Source: Ruminococcus sp. (lineage in GTDB: Bacteria; Bacillota; Clostridia; Oscillospirales; Ruminococcaceae). From it: a stretch of 51,141 nt of DNA. The DNA is taken from positions 1-51,141 of the forward strand of contig JAFQHO010000080.1 in NCBI GenBank assembly GCA_017397925.1, read 5' to 3'. The position numbers and the translations under genes were made by a program. A model generated the notes under the pieces. That model was not told the DNA's origin. It ran no database searches and saw only the letters and a list, made by a program, of their open reading frames with translations. Shown piece after piece: positions 30,297-38,266 of the stretch. How positions within the stretch are numbered: position 1 is the first letter of the stretch; each line of letters starts with the position of its first letter.

Positions 30297-32099
30297 ATGA
30301 AGAAAATGAAAAGAATTGCAGCTATGACAGCGGCTCTGCTGATTTGTTCAGGAGTTATGGGATATATGCCTGCGGAAACGCTGAAAGGCGGCGGATTTGC
30401 GGCAAATGCGGCTGGGGATACTGTTGCTGAGAGTGTTGAAATCAATGAAACCAACTTCCCTGATGAGATTTTCAGACAGTATGTGGCTGAGAGATATGAT
30501 AGAGACGGGGATGGAGTGCTTTCTGCGGAGGAAATCAACCGCGCATCAGATATGAGCGCTCATGGATTAGGAATTTCAGATGCAACAGGAATAGAATATC
30601 TGACTGAATTGACATGGGTTTCTTTAAACAACAATAATCTTACGACGCTTGATGTAAGTAACAACAAAAAGTTGAAGACATTATCATGCTGGAGAAATAA
30701 ATTGACGAGCATCAACATAAGTGGTTGTGCTTTATTGAAAGATTTAAATGTAGAAAGGAATCAATTTACAAATATTGATGTAAGCGATGCTGTATCGTTA
30801 ACACATTTAATATGTTTTGAAAATCAACTCACAACTCTTGATGTTAGCAAAAATACTGCATTGATTGATTTGGATTGTGCTGATAATCAACTCGATTCAC
30901 TTGATGTTAGCAATAATACTGCTTTAAAATATTTGGATTGTGAAAATAATCAACTCACTTTACTCGATGTAAGTAATAATACAAAATTATTAAGTTTAAA
31001 TTGCTCTAATGATGGTTTTTTCAATGAAGAGGAGCCAATTTATTGGAATCAATTAACTTCACTTGATGTAAGCAAGAATACTGCATTAGAAACTTTGCAT
31101 TGTAATAATAATCAACTTACTTCACTTGATGTAAGCAAGAATACTGCATTAGAATCTTTGTATTGTGATAATAATCAACTTACTTCACTTGATGTTAGCC
31201 AAAACACTACATTGAGGAATTTGTATTGTTACAAAAATCAACTAACTTCACTTGATGTCAGTAACTGTACTGCATTGACAAAGTTAGTGTGTTATAAAAA
31301 TCAATTCACATCTATTGATGTTAGCAAAAATACTGCATTAACTGATTTAAGTTGTGCTGATAATCAACTCGCATCTATTGATGTTAGCAAAAATGCTGCA
31401 TTGACTGATTTGAATTGTGCTGATAATCAACTCACATCTATTGATGTCAGCAAAAATGCTGCATTAGAATGGTTGTCCTGTGGCAGTAATCAGCTTACTT
31501 TACTTGATGTCAGCAATAATACTGCATTGACTGACTTGAATTGTGATAATAATCAACTCACATCTATTGATTTAAGTAACATAGCATCATCAAATGCCTA
31601 TATTTGGTGGAATGAATACGAAATTTTTCTCACCAACAACACCTTCGACCTCTCCACCCTCCCCACAGGTTTTGATGTAACAAAAGCCTCTGACTGGAAA
31701 AATGGCACAGTAAACGGCAATATTCTTACAGTTGAGGACGCTTCAAAGGAAGTTACATATAAATATGACTGCGGAAAAAAGCAAACTGTAACATTTACCT
31801 TAATCCCCACAACTTCTACAGAAACTCCCGAAAAGCCTCCTGTTTCAGCTCCAACTGTTTCATTAGGCGATATAAGCAGTGATGGCTCAATTGACTCCAG
31901 CGACGCAACACTTGTTCTCTCCGATTACGCAGTAATCGCAACAGGCGGTAAATCCACATTTACAGCCGAGCAGGCTAAAGCTGCCGATGTAGACGGCGAC
32001 GGCAAATATGATTCTATCGACGCTTCAATTATCCTCGCCTATTATGCACACACCTCCACAGGCGGTACAGGCACACTTGAAGAATATCTCAATTCATAA
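30297..32099 (+). CDS. Secreted leucine-rich-repeat protein with EF-hand and dockerin-like domain
   Basis: About 600 residues. Signal peptide KKMKRIAAMTAALLICSG; an EF-hand-like loop DRDGDGVLSAEEI near residue 70; about 15 leucine-rich repeats of 21 residues with consensus L-x-x-L-x-C-x-x-N-Q-L-T-S-L-D-V-S-x-N-T-A, one carrying a 12-residue insertion; a short domain; then a Pro/Thr linker and a C-terminal dockerin-like pair of Ca loops (GDISSDGSIDSSDA and ADVDGDGKYDSIDA). It would bind a protein or glycan through the LRR face and attach to a cohesin. Start at ATG 30297 after GGAGG. The next genes are SigI/RsgI, which control cellulosome genes in related clostridia. Confidence 0.88.
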   Translation: MKKMKRIAAMTAALLICSGVMGYMPAETLKGGGFAANAAGDTVAESVEINETNFPDEIFRQYVAERYDRDGDGVLSAEEINRASDMSAHGLGISDATGIEYLTELTWVSLNNNNLTTLDVSNNKKLKTLSCWRNKLTSINISGCALLKDLNVERNQFTNIDVSDAVSLTHLICFENQLTTLDVSKNTALIDLDCADNQLDSLDVSNNTALKYLDCENNQLTLLDVSNNTKLLSLNCSNDGFFNEEEPIYWNQLTSLDVSKNTALETLHCNNNQLTSLDVSKNTALESLYCDNNQLTSLDVSQNTTLRNLYCYKNQLTSLDVSNCTALTKLVCYKNQFTSIDVSKNTALTDLSCADNQLASIDVSKNAALTDLNCADNQLTSIDVSKNAALEWLSCGSNQLTLLDVSNNTALTDLNCDNNQLTSIDLSNIASSNAYIWWNEYEIFLTNNTFDLSTLPTGFDVTKASDWKNGTVNGNILTVEDASKEVTYKYDCGKKQTVTFTLIPTTSTETPEKPPVSAPTVSLGDISSDGSIDSSDATLVLSDYAVIATGGKSTFTAEQAKAADVDGDGKYDSIDASIILAYYAHTSTGGTGTLEEYLNS

Positions 32100-32190
32100 T
32101 TATAGCAAACAACAAAATCTTTTGGCGTTTGCTATTTGCCGATCCGCACGGAGCAAACTTTAGTTTGCGGATGTGCGAGGCACTTTAAAT
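32100..32190. repeat. 90-base structured repeat, copy C
   Basis: Third copy, starting in the codon after the LRR-protein stop. It differs from copy A at a handful of positions. The hairpin AGGGCGGATAATATCCGCCCT (32198-32218) follows and may be the actual terminator. Confidence 0.85.
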
Positions 32191-32299
32191 ATAATTTGCA
32201 GGGCGGATAATATCCGCCCTTAATTTTATCTGTTGTTAAAATCAACCAAAAGCATTACACTGTTTTTGTGCAACCCTACAAACATGCAGAAAACTTTCA

Positions 32300-32336
32300 A
32301 AAACCTATTGACAAGCGTTGAGTTGTGATGTACAAT
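32300..32336 (+). promoter_or_regulatory. Promoter-carrying repeat, copy 2, upstream of sigI
   Basis: TTGACA (32308-32313), 17-bp spacer, TACAAT (32331-32336), within about 80 bp that match 26025-26095 inverted. It could provide a vegetative promoter for sigI. A second, SigI-like candidate is nearer the gene: ACCCCG (32461-32466) with CGTA (32485-32488). Confidence 0.65.
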
Positions 32337-32514
32337 ATTAGTAGAAGTAAATTCAACCATACAATATATAATCACACGTATAAAAAGCTTTGGCAGGCAG
32401 ATGCCTTTGTACGGTGGATTCCTTGACATTCAGAAATTTTTATTATATAATAAAGAAAATACCCCGTTTTTTGAAAATACCCTGCGTATACTATATTTAA
32501 CAGGAGGTGCAGAG

Positions 32515-33240
32515 ATGAACTCCGAAGCTCATGAGATTATTTTAAGAGTCTGTCGCGCCAAAGATGACAAAACCGAGGCAGACAGGCTTATATCGGACTA
32601 TATGCCGTTTATTAAGGCCGAAACGGCTAAATTCCTCAATCGTCCTCCACAACAGAGCGACGATGAGCTTAGTATTGCTATGTTCGCTTTCTACGAGGCA
32701 ATACGCAGCTATTCAAAACTCCGCGGCGCATTTTTGAAATTCGCTGCTTTACAGATAAAAAACCGCCTTATCGACTACTACAGAAAAGAAAAAAGAAATA
32801 CAGGCGGTATTTCCCTCAATATTACCGATGAGGATGAGAAAACTGAACTTATAGACACTATCAGCGACAGCCGCGATGATTTCAGCGAAAATGAAATGCG
32901 TGAAGCCACAAAGCAGGAAATTGCTGAGCTTTCCGCACAAATGGAGGATTTCGGAGTTTCTTTCACAGATATAGCCGAAAACTCTCCCAAACAGCGCAGA
33001 ACTCTCGAAATATGCGGAAAGGCTGTACGCTATGCGCGGAATAATCCCCAGCTTCTGGCGGATTTCCTACGCACAAAAAGAGTCCCTCTTGCAGCGCTCG
33101 CAGAGGGTGCTGATGTTGAAAGAAAAACTCTCGAGCGTCACAGACGCTATCTTGTGGCTATGCTGCTTATCTGCACCAACGGATACGAGATTATGAGAGG
33201 TCACATTATGCAAGTATTGAAAGGCGGTGAAAGCAGATGA
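32515..33240 (+). CDS. sigI: RNA polymerase sigma factor SigI
   Basis: An alternative sigma factor of the SigI family. N-terminal region-2-like part with DDELSIAMFAFYEAIRSYS and KFAALQIKNRLIDYYRKEKR. A distinctive C-terminal domain ends VERKTLERHRRYLVAMLLI then YEIMRGHI, diagnostic of SigI. In Bacillus it responds to heat; in cellulolytic clostridia SigI paralogues switch on cellulosome genes in response to polysaccharide. Start at ATG 32515 because GGAGGTG precedes it. The stop overlaps the rsgI start (ATGA), the standard arrangement for the pair. Confidence 0.93.
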   Translation: MNSEAHEIILRVCRAKDDKTEADRLISDYMPFIKAETAKFLNRPPQQSDDELSIAMFAFYEAIRSYSKLRGAFLKFAALQIKNRLIDYYRKEKRNTGGISLNITDEDEKTELIDTISDSRDDFSENEMREATKQEIAELSAQMEDFGVSFTDIAENSPKQRRTLEICGKAVRYARNNPQLLADFLRTKRVPLAALAEGADVERKTLERHRRYLVAMLLICTNGYEIMRGHIMQVLKGGESR

Positions 33241-34238
33241 AATATATCGTTATGGAATGCTGTAAAGGCTACGCTGTGCTTATGGATGAGGACGGCAGAT
33301 ATGTCTTTGCTGCAAATCTCAATTACGAAGTAGGACAGACTGTCACAAACCCCGTTATTATGTCGCAGCAGCACAAAAACAGAAGTACTTTTATAAAAAT
33401 GACACGTACTGCTATTGCCGCTGCCGCGTGTATTGCTGTTATTGCACTCCCCTGCTATGGCTACTATGCGAAAAATTTCAAAACCTGCTCAACTGTTACT
33501 CTTGCATCTGATACATCTATCAGTATGAATCTTAACAGCTCGGGTAAGGTAATCAGCCTTGAAAGCGATACGGAATACGGCGAAAAAATCATTGAAAAGG
33601 TCGATATAAAAGGCAAGGATAAGGTTGAAGCTGCCAACGAGATTGTTCAGGCTGAAATTTCTGAAGGATATATATCCGCAGGTGACACTGTAGATGTTTA
33701 TATCGATGGAAGCAATTCAAAGGATTATGAAAATATCAAATCAAAACTTGAGGAAGAACTGCCTAAGCACCATATAAAGGTAAATATTCACGATAAAAAG
33801 CATCCTGCGGTCAATGATGACAAGGTTAAAAATGAGGATAAACTGCCTCACGAAAAAACAGAGACTCCTGCACCTCCGCATCCTGATACTGAGGCGGATA
33901 TAAAACCCGCTGCAACAAAGCCTGTGGAAGCTCCAAAGCCTCCTGTAAAGGATAATAAGCCGATACACGTTGTTCCTTCAGAGCCTGCAGAAATACCTGT
34001 TCCCCCTGCTGAGGGCGATTTGCCCCCTGTTCACGAAAAGCCTATAAAGCCCGAACATCAGCCACCCAGCGATAACATCGGCGATAAGGATAACAAACAG
34101 GACGATAAGCCTGCTCCACCCGTTAAGGAAAACGTGGATATTCCACATCACGAGAAGGCACATCAGCAGAAAAATACTATTATTGAACCTGACATTGTTG
34201 TTCCTTTAGCTGAACACCCTGATACAAACATATTCTGA
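33237..34238 (+). CDS. rsgI: Membrane-bound anti-sigma factor RsgI-like
   Basis: Residues 1-45 are the cytoplasmic RsgI_N domain that holds SigI (MKYIVMECCKGYAVLMDEDG, then GQTV). One membrane helix (about 57-77), then the extracytoplasmic domain (about 82-180) with ISMNLNSSGKVISLES, EKIIEKVDIKGKDKVEAANE and SEGYISAGDTVDVYI. A Pro/His/Lys/Asp-rich wall-spanning tail follows to residue 333. No carbohydrate-binding or hydrolase module is attached, unlike many RsgI of Clostridium thermocellum. At the position of the usual D-I/V-N-P-S in the juxtamembrane domain it reads ASDTSIS, so the Asn-Pro autocleavage pair is absent. Confidence 0.88.
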   Translation: MKYIVMECCKGYAVLMDEDGRYVFAANLNYEVGQTVTNPVIMSQQHKNRSTFIKMTRTAIAAAACIAVIALPCYGYYAKNFKTCSTVTLASDTSISMNLNSSGKVISLESDTEYGEKIIEKVDIKGKDKVEAANEIVQAEISEGYISAGDTVDVYIDGSNSKDYENIKSKLEEELPKHHIKVNIHDKKHPAVNDDKVKNEDKLPHEKTETPAPPHPDTEADIKPAATKPVEAPKPPVKDNKPIHVVPSEPAEIPVPPAEGDLPPVHEKPIKPEHQPPSDNIGDKDNKQDDKPAPPVKENVDIPHHEKAHQQKNTIIEPDIVVPLAEHPDTNIF

Positions 34239-34247
34239 CCTTCAAAT

Positions 34248-34282
34248 AAAAAACGCACGGCTTCAAGGCTGTGCGTTTTTTG
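34248..34282. terminator. Bidirectional terminator
   Basis: AAAAAACGCACGGC/GCTGTGCGTTTTTT stem between the convergent rsgI and aldo/keto reductase genes. Confidence 0.85.
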
Positions 34283-34288
34283 TAAAGT

Positions 34289-35413
34289 CTATTTATCCAG
34301 ATGTGATGAAGCCTCTGCAAGAAGCTCAATTATAGGAAGATGCTGCGGGCATACGCTTTCGCACTGACCACAACCGATGCAGTCGTTTGCTTTTCCGCTG
34401 TTTTCTACAATTCCTCTGTACACATTACCGGAACGCCATTCCTCTCCGTAAAGTCTTATGGTATTGAGTACACGGAAAATCTTAGGTATCTCTATTCCCG
34501 ACGGACAACCGTCACAGCAATAGCGGCAGGAAGTACAGCCAACAAGCGGCGAATTGAACATAACCTCGTTTACTTCCTCTATAAGCTTCTTTTCGCTGTC
34601 AGAAAGCGGCTCAAAATTTGTGAAGGTATCAATATTATCCTGCATCTGCTCGTCATTTGACATACCTGAGAGTATTGTTATTATGCCGTCAAGTGAGCCT
34701 ACAAATCTCATCGCCCAGGAAGCAATTGAGGACTGAGGTCTTGCAGCTTTAAGCTTTGCCTCCAGCTCAGGCATAAGTGATGCAAGAGTTCCGCCTTTGA
34801 CAGGCTCCATAATTATCATCGGTATATTGCGCCTGTGAAGAATTTCATAAAGCTCGCCCGAATGTACTATGGGATTTATCCAGTCAGCATAATTCAGCTG
34901 AATCTGTACAAATTCAATTTCGGGGTGCTTATCAAGAACAACTTCCAGCAGTTCGGGAGTACCGTGATAGGAAAAACCGAAATGCTTTATCTTTCCCTCA
35001 CGCTTTTTCTCCATTCCCCAGTTGAAACAGTCAAACTCCTCGTATGTATTGTAGTTATTGCCGTCCTCCAGTGAATGAAGCAAATAGAAATCGAAATAAT
35101 CAACTCCTGCTCTTTCAAGCTGCTCATTGAATATCCTGTCTCTGTCCTCTTTGCAGTTCATACACCAAGAGGGCAGCTTTGTAGCAAGCTTGAAACTCTC
35201 TCGTGGATATCGCTTTACAAGGCATTCTCTTGCAGCTACCTCGGATTTTCCGCTGTGGTATACGTATGCAGTATCAAAATAATTCAATCCTGCCTCCATA
35301 TACTTATCAACCATACGGCAAACGTGATCATAGTCTATTTTTCCGTCCTTTTCGGGAAGTCTCATAAGCCCAAAACCAAGCTTTGAAACATCAAATTTCT
35401 CGTTTTTATCCAT
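34289..35413 (-). CDS. Aldo/keto reductase with C-terminal 4Fe-4S domain
   Basis: Residues 1-270 form the NADPH-dependent aldo/keto reductase barrel: KLGFGLMRLP, catalytic Asp/Tyr in YFDTAYVYHSG, Lys in LATKLP, then a His in SYHG. The C-terminal 90 residues carry two cysteine clusters, CTSCRYCCDGC and CIGCGQCESVC, of a ferredoxin-type domain. Such fused reductases are common in anaerobes and may take electrons from ferredoxin; the substrate is unknown. AGGTG precedes the ATG. Last gene of the ECF-S/DUF1893 operon. Confidence 0.92.
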   Translation of the reverse strand: MDKNEKFDVSKLGFGLMRLPEKDGKIDYDHVCRMVDKYMEAGLNYFDTAYVYHSGKSEVAARECLVKRYPRESFKLATKLPSWCMNCKEDRDRIFNEQLERAGVDYFDFYLLHSLEDGNNYNTYEEFDCFNWGMEKKREGKIKHFGFSYHGTPELLEVVLDKHPEIEFVQIQLNYADWINPIVHSGELYEILHRRNIPMIIMEPVKGGTLASLMPELEAKLKAARPQSSIASWAMRFVGSLDGIITILSGMSNDEQMQDNIDTFTNFEPLSDSEKKLIEEVNEVMFNSPLVGCTSCRYCCDGCPSGIEIPKIFRVLNTIRLYGEEWRSGNVYRGIVENSGKANDCIGCGQCESVCPQHLPIIELLAEASSHLDK

Positions 35414-35424
35414 AATATCACCTG

Positions 35425-35844
35425 TTACTTTTTCATATCTTCAATTTTTCTTTTTATGGCGGTCAATGCATCTTTCGGATTACCTATATCCTTAACCGCC
35501 GTTTCAATAGGACAAAAGCCCGTATTATCGCGATTTCTTACAGCTTCCGTCATAGTCGTATATGTAACCTGAATGCTGTACTTTTTAAGAGTATCATATG
35601 CAGGGCGGCTTATAACAACGGCGTAAAGCTCCTTTATTTCAAGGAGTACGTAAAGATATGCCGCACCCTTTCCTACTACCTTATCTGCTGCAGAATATTC
35701 CGACAGATTTCTGCCCTCATCAAGCCATTTCAGCAGCGGTGCAACTCCTCGCATAGTGCTTGTCTGCGTATCCACACTGCTGCATATAACGCAGGTATAT
35801 CCGCCCTCAGAAAGGATTTCTTTCGCTCTTTCAAGATTACTCAT
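35425..35844 (-). CDS. DUF1893 family protein
   Basis: A 139-residue soluble protein matching DUF1893 (PF08973): YTCVICSSVDTQTSTMRGVA, KVVGKGAAYLYVLLEI and GFCPIETAVKDIG. The fold resembles cytidine-deaminase-like proteins, but the function is not known. It overlaps the end of the ECF S-component gene by eight bases and precedes the reductase by 11 bases. A role in handling the imported vitamin or metabolite is conceivable. Confidence 0.85.
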   Translation of the reverse strand: MSNLERAKEILSEGGYTCVICSSVDTQTSTMRGVAPLLKWLDEGRNLSEYSAADKVVGKGAAYLYVLLEIKELYAVVISRPAYDTLKKYSIQVTYTTMTEAVRNRDNTGFCPIETAVKDIGNPKDALTAIKRKIEDMKK

Positions 35845-36385
35845 TGTCGGCTTTTCTCAGTCTGTACACGACAAGAGGAATTATAACAAGCTGTAACACA
35901 ATTCCCACAAGTCCTACTTTTATGCTTGTAAGGATAACCACAGGCTTTATAGCTGTACCTATGCCGTAAAATCCTATGAGAATGGCTGCTCCGCGGATTG
36001 CTCTGCCTGCAAGCTGTGCAAAAAACACCTTTGAAATATCGGGAATTTTTGCATCCTTCAGCATTCCTGCACATATACCGTATACTGCAAGCTCAATCAT
36101 CATAAAGGGGAGCATTGCCGCTGTAGGCATACCTGTAAGAGCAAAGCTGATAAGGGGGCTTAAAAGTCCTGCTGCTCCTGCGGCATATGGCCCTATTAGA
36201 AGCCCTGCCAGGATAATCGGCAGATGCATAGGCAGAAGTATTTCACCCAATAATGTACCGGCTCCTGTGGCAATTCCAAGCATATGAAGCAGCTGCGGAA
36301 GCGTTACTGCCGATACTGCAGCCACTATTGCCCCTGCTGTCTGTGCTTTTACGGATAATTTTTGTTTTGTAATTGTTGTTGTCAT
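35837..36385 (-). CDS. ECF transporter S component
   Basis: A 182-residue membrane protein with six helices, showing LGEILLPMHLPIILAGLLIGPYAAG, GLLSPLISFALTG and MMIELAVYGICAGM, typical substrate-binding subunits of energy-coupling-factor vitamin transporters. No ecfA or ecfT lies nearby, so it would share a common energising module (group II). Substrate cannot be named, and no riboswitch was found in the short leader. AGGAGG precedes the ATG. Confidence 0.85.
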   Translation of the reverse strand: MTTTITKQKLSVKAQTAGAIVAAVSAVTLPQLLHMLGIATGAGTLLGEILLPMHLPIILAGLLIGPYAAGAAGLLSPLISFALTGMPTAAMLPFMMIELAVYGICAGMLKDAKIPDISKVFFAQLAGRAIRGAAILIGFYGIGTAIKPVVILTSIKVGLVGIVLQLVIIPLVVYRLRKADNE

Positions 36386-36417
36386 ATTCTGACCTCCTTA
36401 TTTATATTTGCACATAA

Positions 36418-36446
36418 ATTATAACATATTTTCGCGCAATTGTAAA
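36418..36446 (-). promoter_or_regulatory. Promoter of the ECF-S operon
   Basis: TTTACA (36441-36446), 17-bp spacer, TATAAT (36418-36423) on the minus strand, about 30 bases from the start codon, so the leader is too short for a riboswitch. Confidence 0.7.
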
Positions 36447-36608
36447 TAGCAAATTGTAAGTTTTTGACAACAAATTCTAATTATTCAGAAATATATATTA
36501 ATATCTCATATCAATCTTATTGATTCATAAATAAAAGCCTCCTGTAATTGCTCACAAGAGGCTATCTAATACATTATTCAATTTTTATAATAACAAAATA
36601 GAAGTTCT

Positions 36609-37028
36609 TTATCCAATTGGACCTACATACACATGAGAGTACCAGTTATCAGTAAATGGTATTTTAGTTGTATTATCGCTCTGATCGGAATACTCGTCTT
36701 CAATATATTCAAGAAATAAGACACGGTAATCGCCTTGTTCGTTGTGTAAATCCGTTTCGCTGATTTTTATTAACAATTTCATTCTGCCGCATTCATCGTA
36801 ATATACACACGTCCAAAGTCCATCATGATATTCTTTTATATCTTCCGTATCGCCCATTTTATACTTCTCAGCGTAATATGTAGCAAAAGCATCATATTTC
36901 TCGGTATGCATATAATACTCTATTCCAGCATGTATTGTTGTTTTGAAGAAAAACACGAGAATTGCAAATATCGTCATGACGAGAATAGCAATTGTAATTG
37001 TCATCTTATTGATTAATTTCTTTTTCAT
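36609..37028 (-). CDS. Small membrane-anchored hypothetical protein
   Basis: One N-terminal helix (MTITIAILVMTIFAILVFFF) followed by about 105 extracytoplasmic residues rich in Tyr and Asp, with YHDGLWTCVYYDECGRMKLL and a terminal YSHVYVGPIG. Not recognised. AGGAG lies 12 bases before the ATG, rather far. It is downstream-most of three small minus-strand genes, each with its own promoter of the same type and a terminator between units. Confidence 0.65.
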   Translation of the reverse strand: MKKKLINKMTITIAILVMTIFAILVFFFKTTIHAGIEYYMHTEKYDAFATYYAEKYKMGDTEDIKEYHDGLWTCVYYDECGRMKLLIKISETDLHNEQGDYRVLFLEYIEDEYSDQSDNTTKIPFTDNWYSHVYVGPIG

Positions 37029-37037
37029 AACTGTTTA

Positions 37038-37180
37038 CAACTCCTGATTTATTAGTCTGTCCGACCTCCTATATTATACCACAACACGCATACTATTGCA
37101 ATAAAAAACCTCCAATATTTTCATATCGGAGGCTTACTGTCTGTCTTGCTCAGAATAGATGACATTTAGAACGGATATGT
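37038..37180 (-). promoter_or_regulatory. Terminator-promoter module 1
   Basis: Read on the minus strand: conserved ATGTCATCTATTCTGAGCAA, then terminator CCTCCGATA/TATTGGAGG plus T run, then TTGCAA - 17 bp - TATAAT, then GGTCGGACAG. The same order and mostly the same bases are found at 37708-37845. Confidence 0.75.
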
Positions 37181-37209
37181 AATATTATTCAGTTAATGCA
37201 AATCAGAAT

Positions 37210-37668
37210 TTAGCTTTCAGGAAATCTTTCATCGTATAATAATACCCATTCTTCGCCGTATTCTTCTTCGGCTTCCTCTTCCATAGTTATATGAACATAT
37301 GTAAGGAAATCAAGAAAATCTTCATATTCTTCTTTATCATCGCCGATTGTATAAAAAGCCCCTGTATTTTTGGAAAAATACAAATGGTCACTACCATATC
37401 CAAGGCTGCCGATATAGACATCTTCTTTATTAGAAACACTTGTTTCTGGAACAAAAAGCTCTATTCTACCATCCATAATTCTTGCGTATGAAGTAAGCAA
37501 CAACCAGCTTTTATACATTTCGGGTATTTTTACACTATTTTCTTTTTCCCATTCTTCAATCTTTTCAAAAGAATAAGGAGCATCAAATTCTGATTTTTGT
37601 TTTAAAATAGAAGATATATTTTTTAAATCTTCAAATTCATCTTTTATTATTTGAATAATATTATCCAT
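37210..37668 (-). CDS. SUKH (SMI1/KNR4) domain protein, likely immunity protein
   Basis: About 152 residues with the SUKH pattern: SFEKIEEWEKENSVKIPEMYKSWLLLTSYA at the N-terminus, then GRIELFVP, FYTIGDDKEEYEDFLDFL and an acidic tail EEEAEEEYGEEW. SUKH proteins commonly neutralise secreted or contact-delivered toxins. No toxin gene is adjacent, which fits an orphan immunity gene held in a cassette. Start at ATG 37668 after AAAGGAG; the longer frame runs into the promoter. Confidence 0.82.
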   Translation of the reverse strand: MDNIIQIIKDEFEDLKNISSILKQKSEFDAPYSFEKIEEWEKENSVKIPEMYKSWLLLTSYARIMDGRIELFVPETSVSNKEDVYIGSLGYGSDHLYFSKNTGAFYTIGDDKEEYEDFLDFLTYVHITMEEEAEEEYGEEWVLLYDERFPES

Positions 37669-37707
37669 AATACATTCTCCTTTTATACTATATTTGTTGA
37701 ATTCCGA

Positions 37708-37845
37708 TTTATCATCCTGTCCGACCACATATATTATACCACACTTTACAGATAATTGCAATAAAAAACCTCCGATGAAACATCGGAGGGAAATTGTCTG
37801 TCTTGCTCAGAATAGATGACATTGAAAACGGCTTTGGTGATTTAC
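37708..37845 (-). promoter_or_regulatory. Terminator-promoter module 2
   Basis: Minus strand: conserved ATGTCATCTATTCTGAGCAA, perfect terminator CCTCCGATG/CATCGGAGG with TTTTTT, TTGCAA - 17 bp - TATAAT, then GGTCGGACAG. Second copy of the module at 37038-37180. Confidence 0.78.
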
Positions 37846-37855
37846 AAACTGGGAT

Positions 37856-38038
37856 TTACTTGTTATCAACAGTAGAAATAACAGGTTTTCCATCTTTATC
37901 TAATAACGGAGTTAATCCTCCTGCGTATCCTTGGTGATAAAACATATAATTTACACCGGTTTCTTTATCCACCCAAATCTGTACCTCATGCACCTTTCCC
38001 TGAGAATAAATTTTTTCAAATCTTTCATTGTTATCCAT
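37856..38038 (-). CDS. DUF6440 family protein
   Basis: A 60-residue protein that fits the DUF6440 pattern: RFEKIYSQGKVHEVQIWVDK, then ETGVNYMFYHQGYAGGLTPL and LDKDGKP. No function is known. Start at ATG 38038 after AGGAAAG. Its promoter is TTGAAA - 17 bp - TATAAT followed by GGTTGGACTG, a third, diverged form of the leader shared by the other two small genes. Confidence 0.82.
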   Translation of the reverse strand: MDNNERFEKIYSQGKVHEVQIWVDKETGVNYMFYHQGYAGGLTPLLDKDGKPVISTVDNK

Positions 38039-38120
38039 TTTACTTTCCTCCAATGTATTATTATTTATCGGTCAGTCCAACCTCTTATATTATACCACAT
38101 TTCAACGTCATTTTCAATAC

Positions 38121-38146
38121 AAAAAGCACCTCTTTCGAGATGCTAT
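38121..38146 (-). terminator. Terminator of tRNA-Gln
   Basis: Minus strand AGCATCTC/GAGGTGCT stem with TTTTTG following, just beyond the CCA end. Confidence 0.75.
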
Positions 38147-38152
38147 TTCTTT

Positions 38153-38227
38153 TGGTTGGGGTGGAAGGATTTGAACCCTCGAATGACGGAGTCAGAGTCC
38201 GTTGCCTTACCGCTTGGCGACACCCCA
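38153..38227 (-). tRNA. tRNA-Gln (anticodon CUG)
   Basis: Minus strand: acceptor TGGGGTG pairs with CACCCCA, D arm GCCAAGCGGTAAGGC, anticodon stem ACGGA/TCCGT with loop CTCTGAC (anticodon CTG), T arm with GGTTCAAATCC, encoded CCA. A consensus promoter lies upstream (TTGACA 38290-38295, 17 bp, TATAAT 38267-38272). Confidence 0.95.
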
Positions 38228-38266
38228 GTTTCTTAAGTTTTTATGCTTAACTCATTCAGCTTTATT

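Noticed and set aside
30640-31580. Regular about 63-bp DNA repeats that could be mistaken for a CRISPR or satellite array
   Set aside because: The period equals 21 codons in an open frame and encodes leucine-rich repeats; there are no constant direct repeats with unique spacers.
36386-36608. Vitamin riboswitch before the ECF S component
   Set aside because: The -10 box is about 30 bases from the ATG, leaving no room, and no thiamine, folate, cobalamin or FMN aptamer pattern was seen.
37210-37668. A polymorphic toxin system around the SUKH gene
   Set aside because: No large secreted or Rhs/CdiA-type gene is within the window; only an orphan immunity-like gene can be supported.
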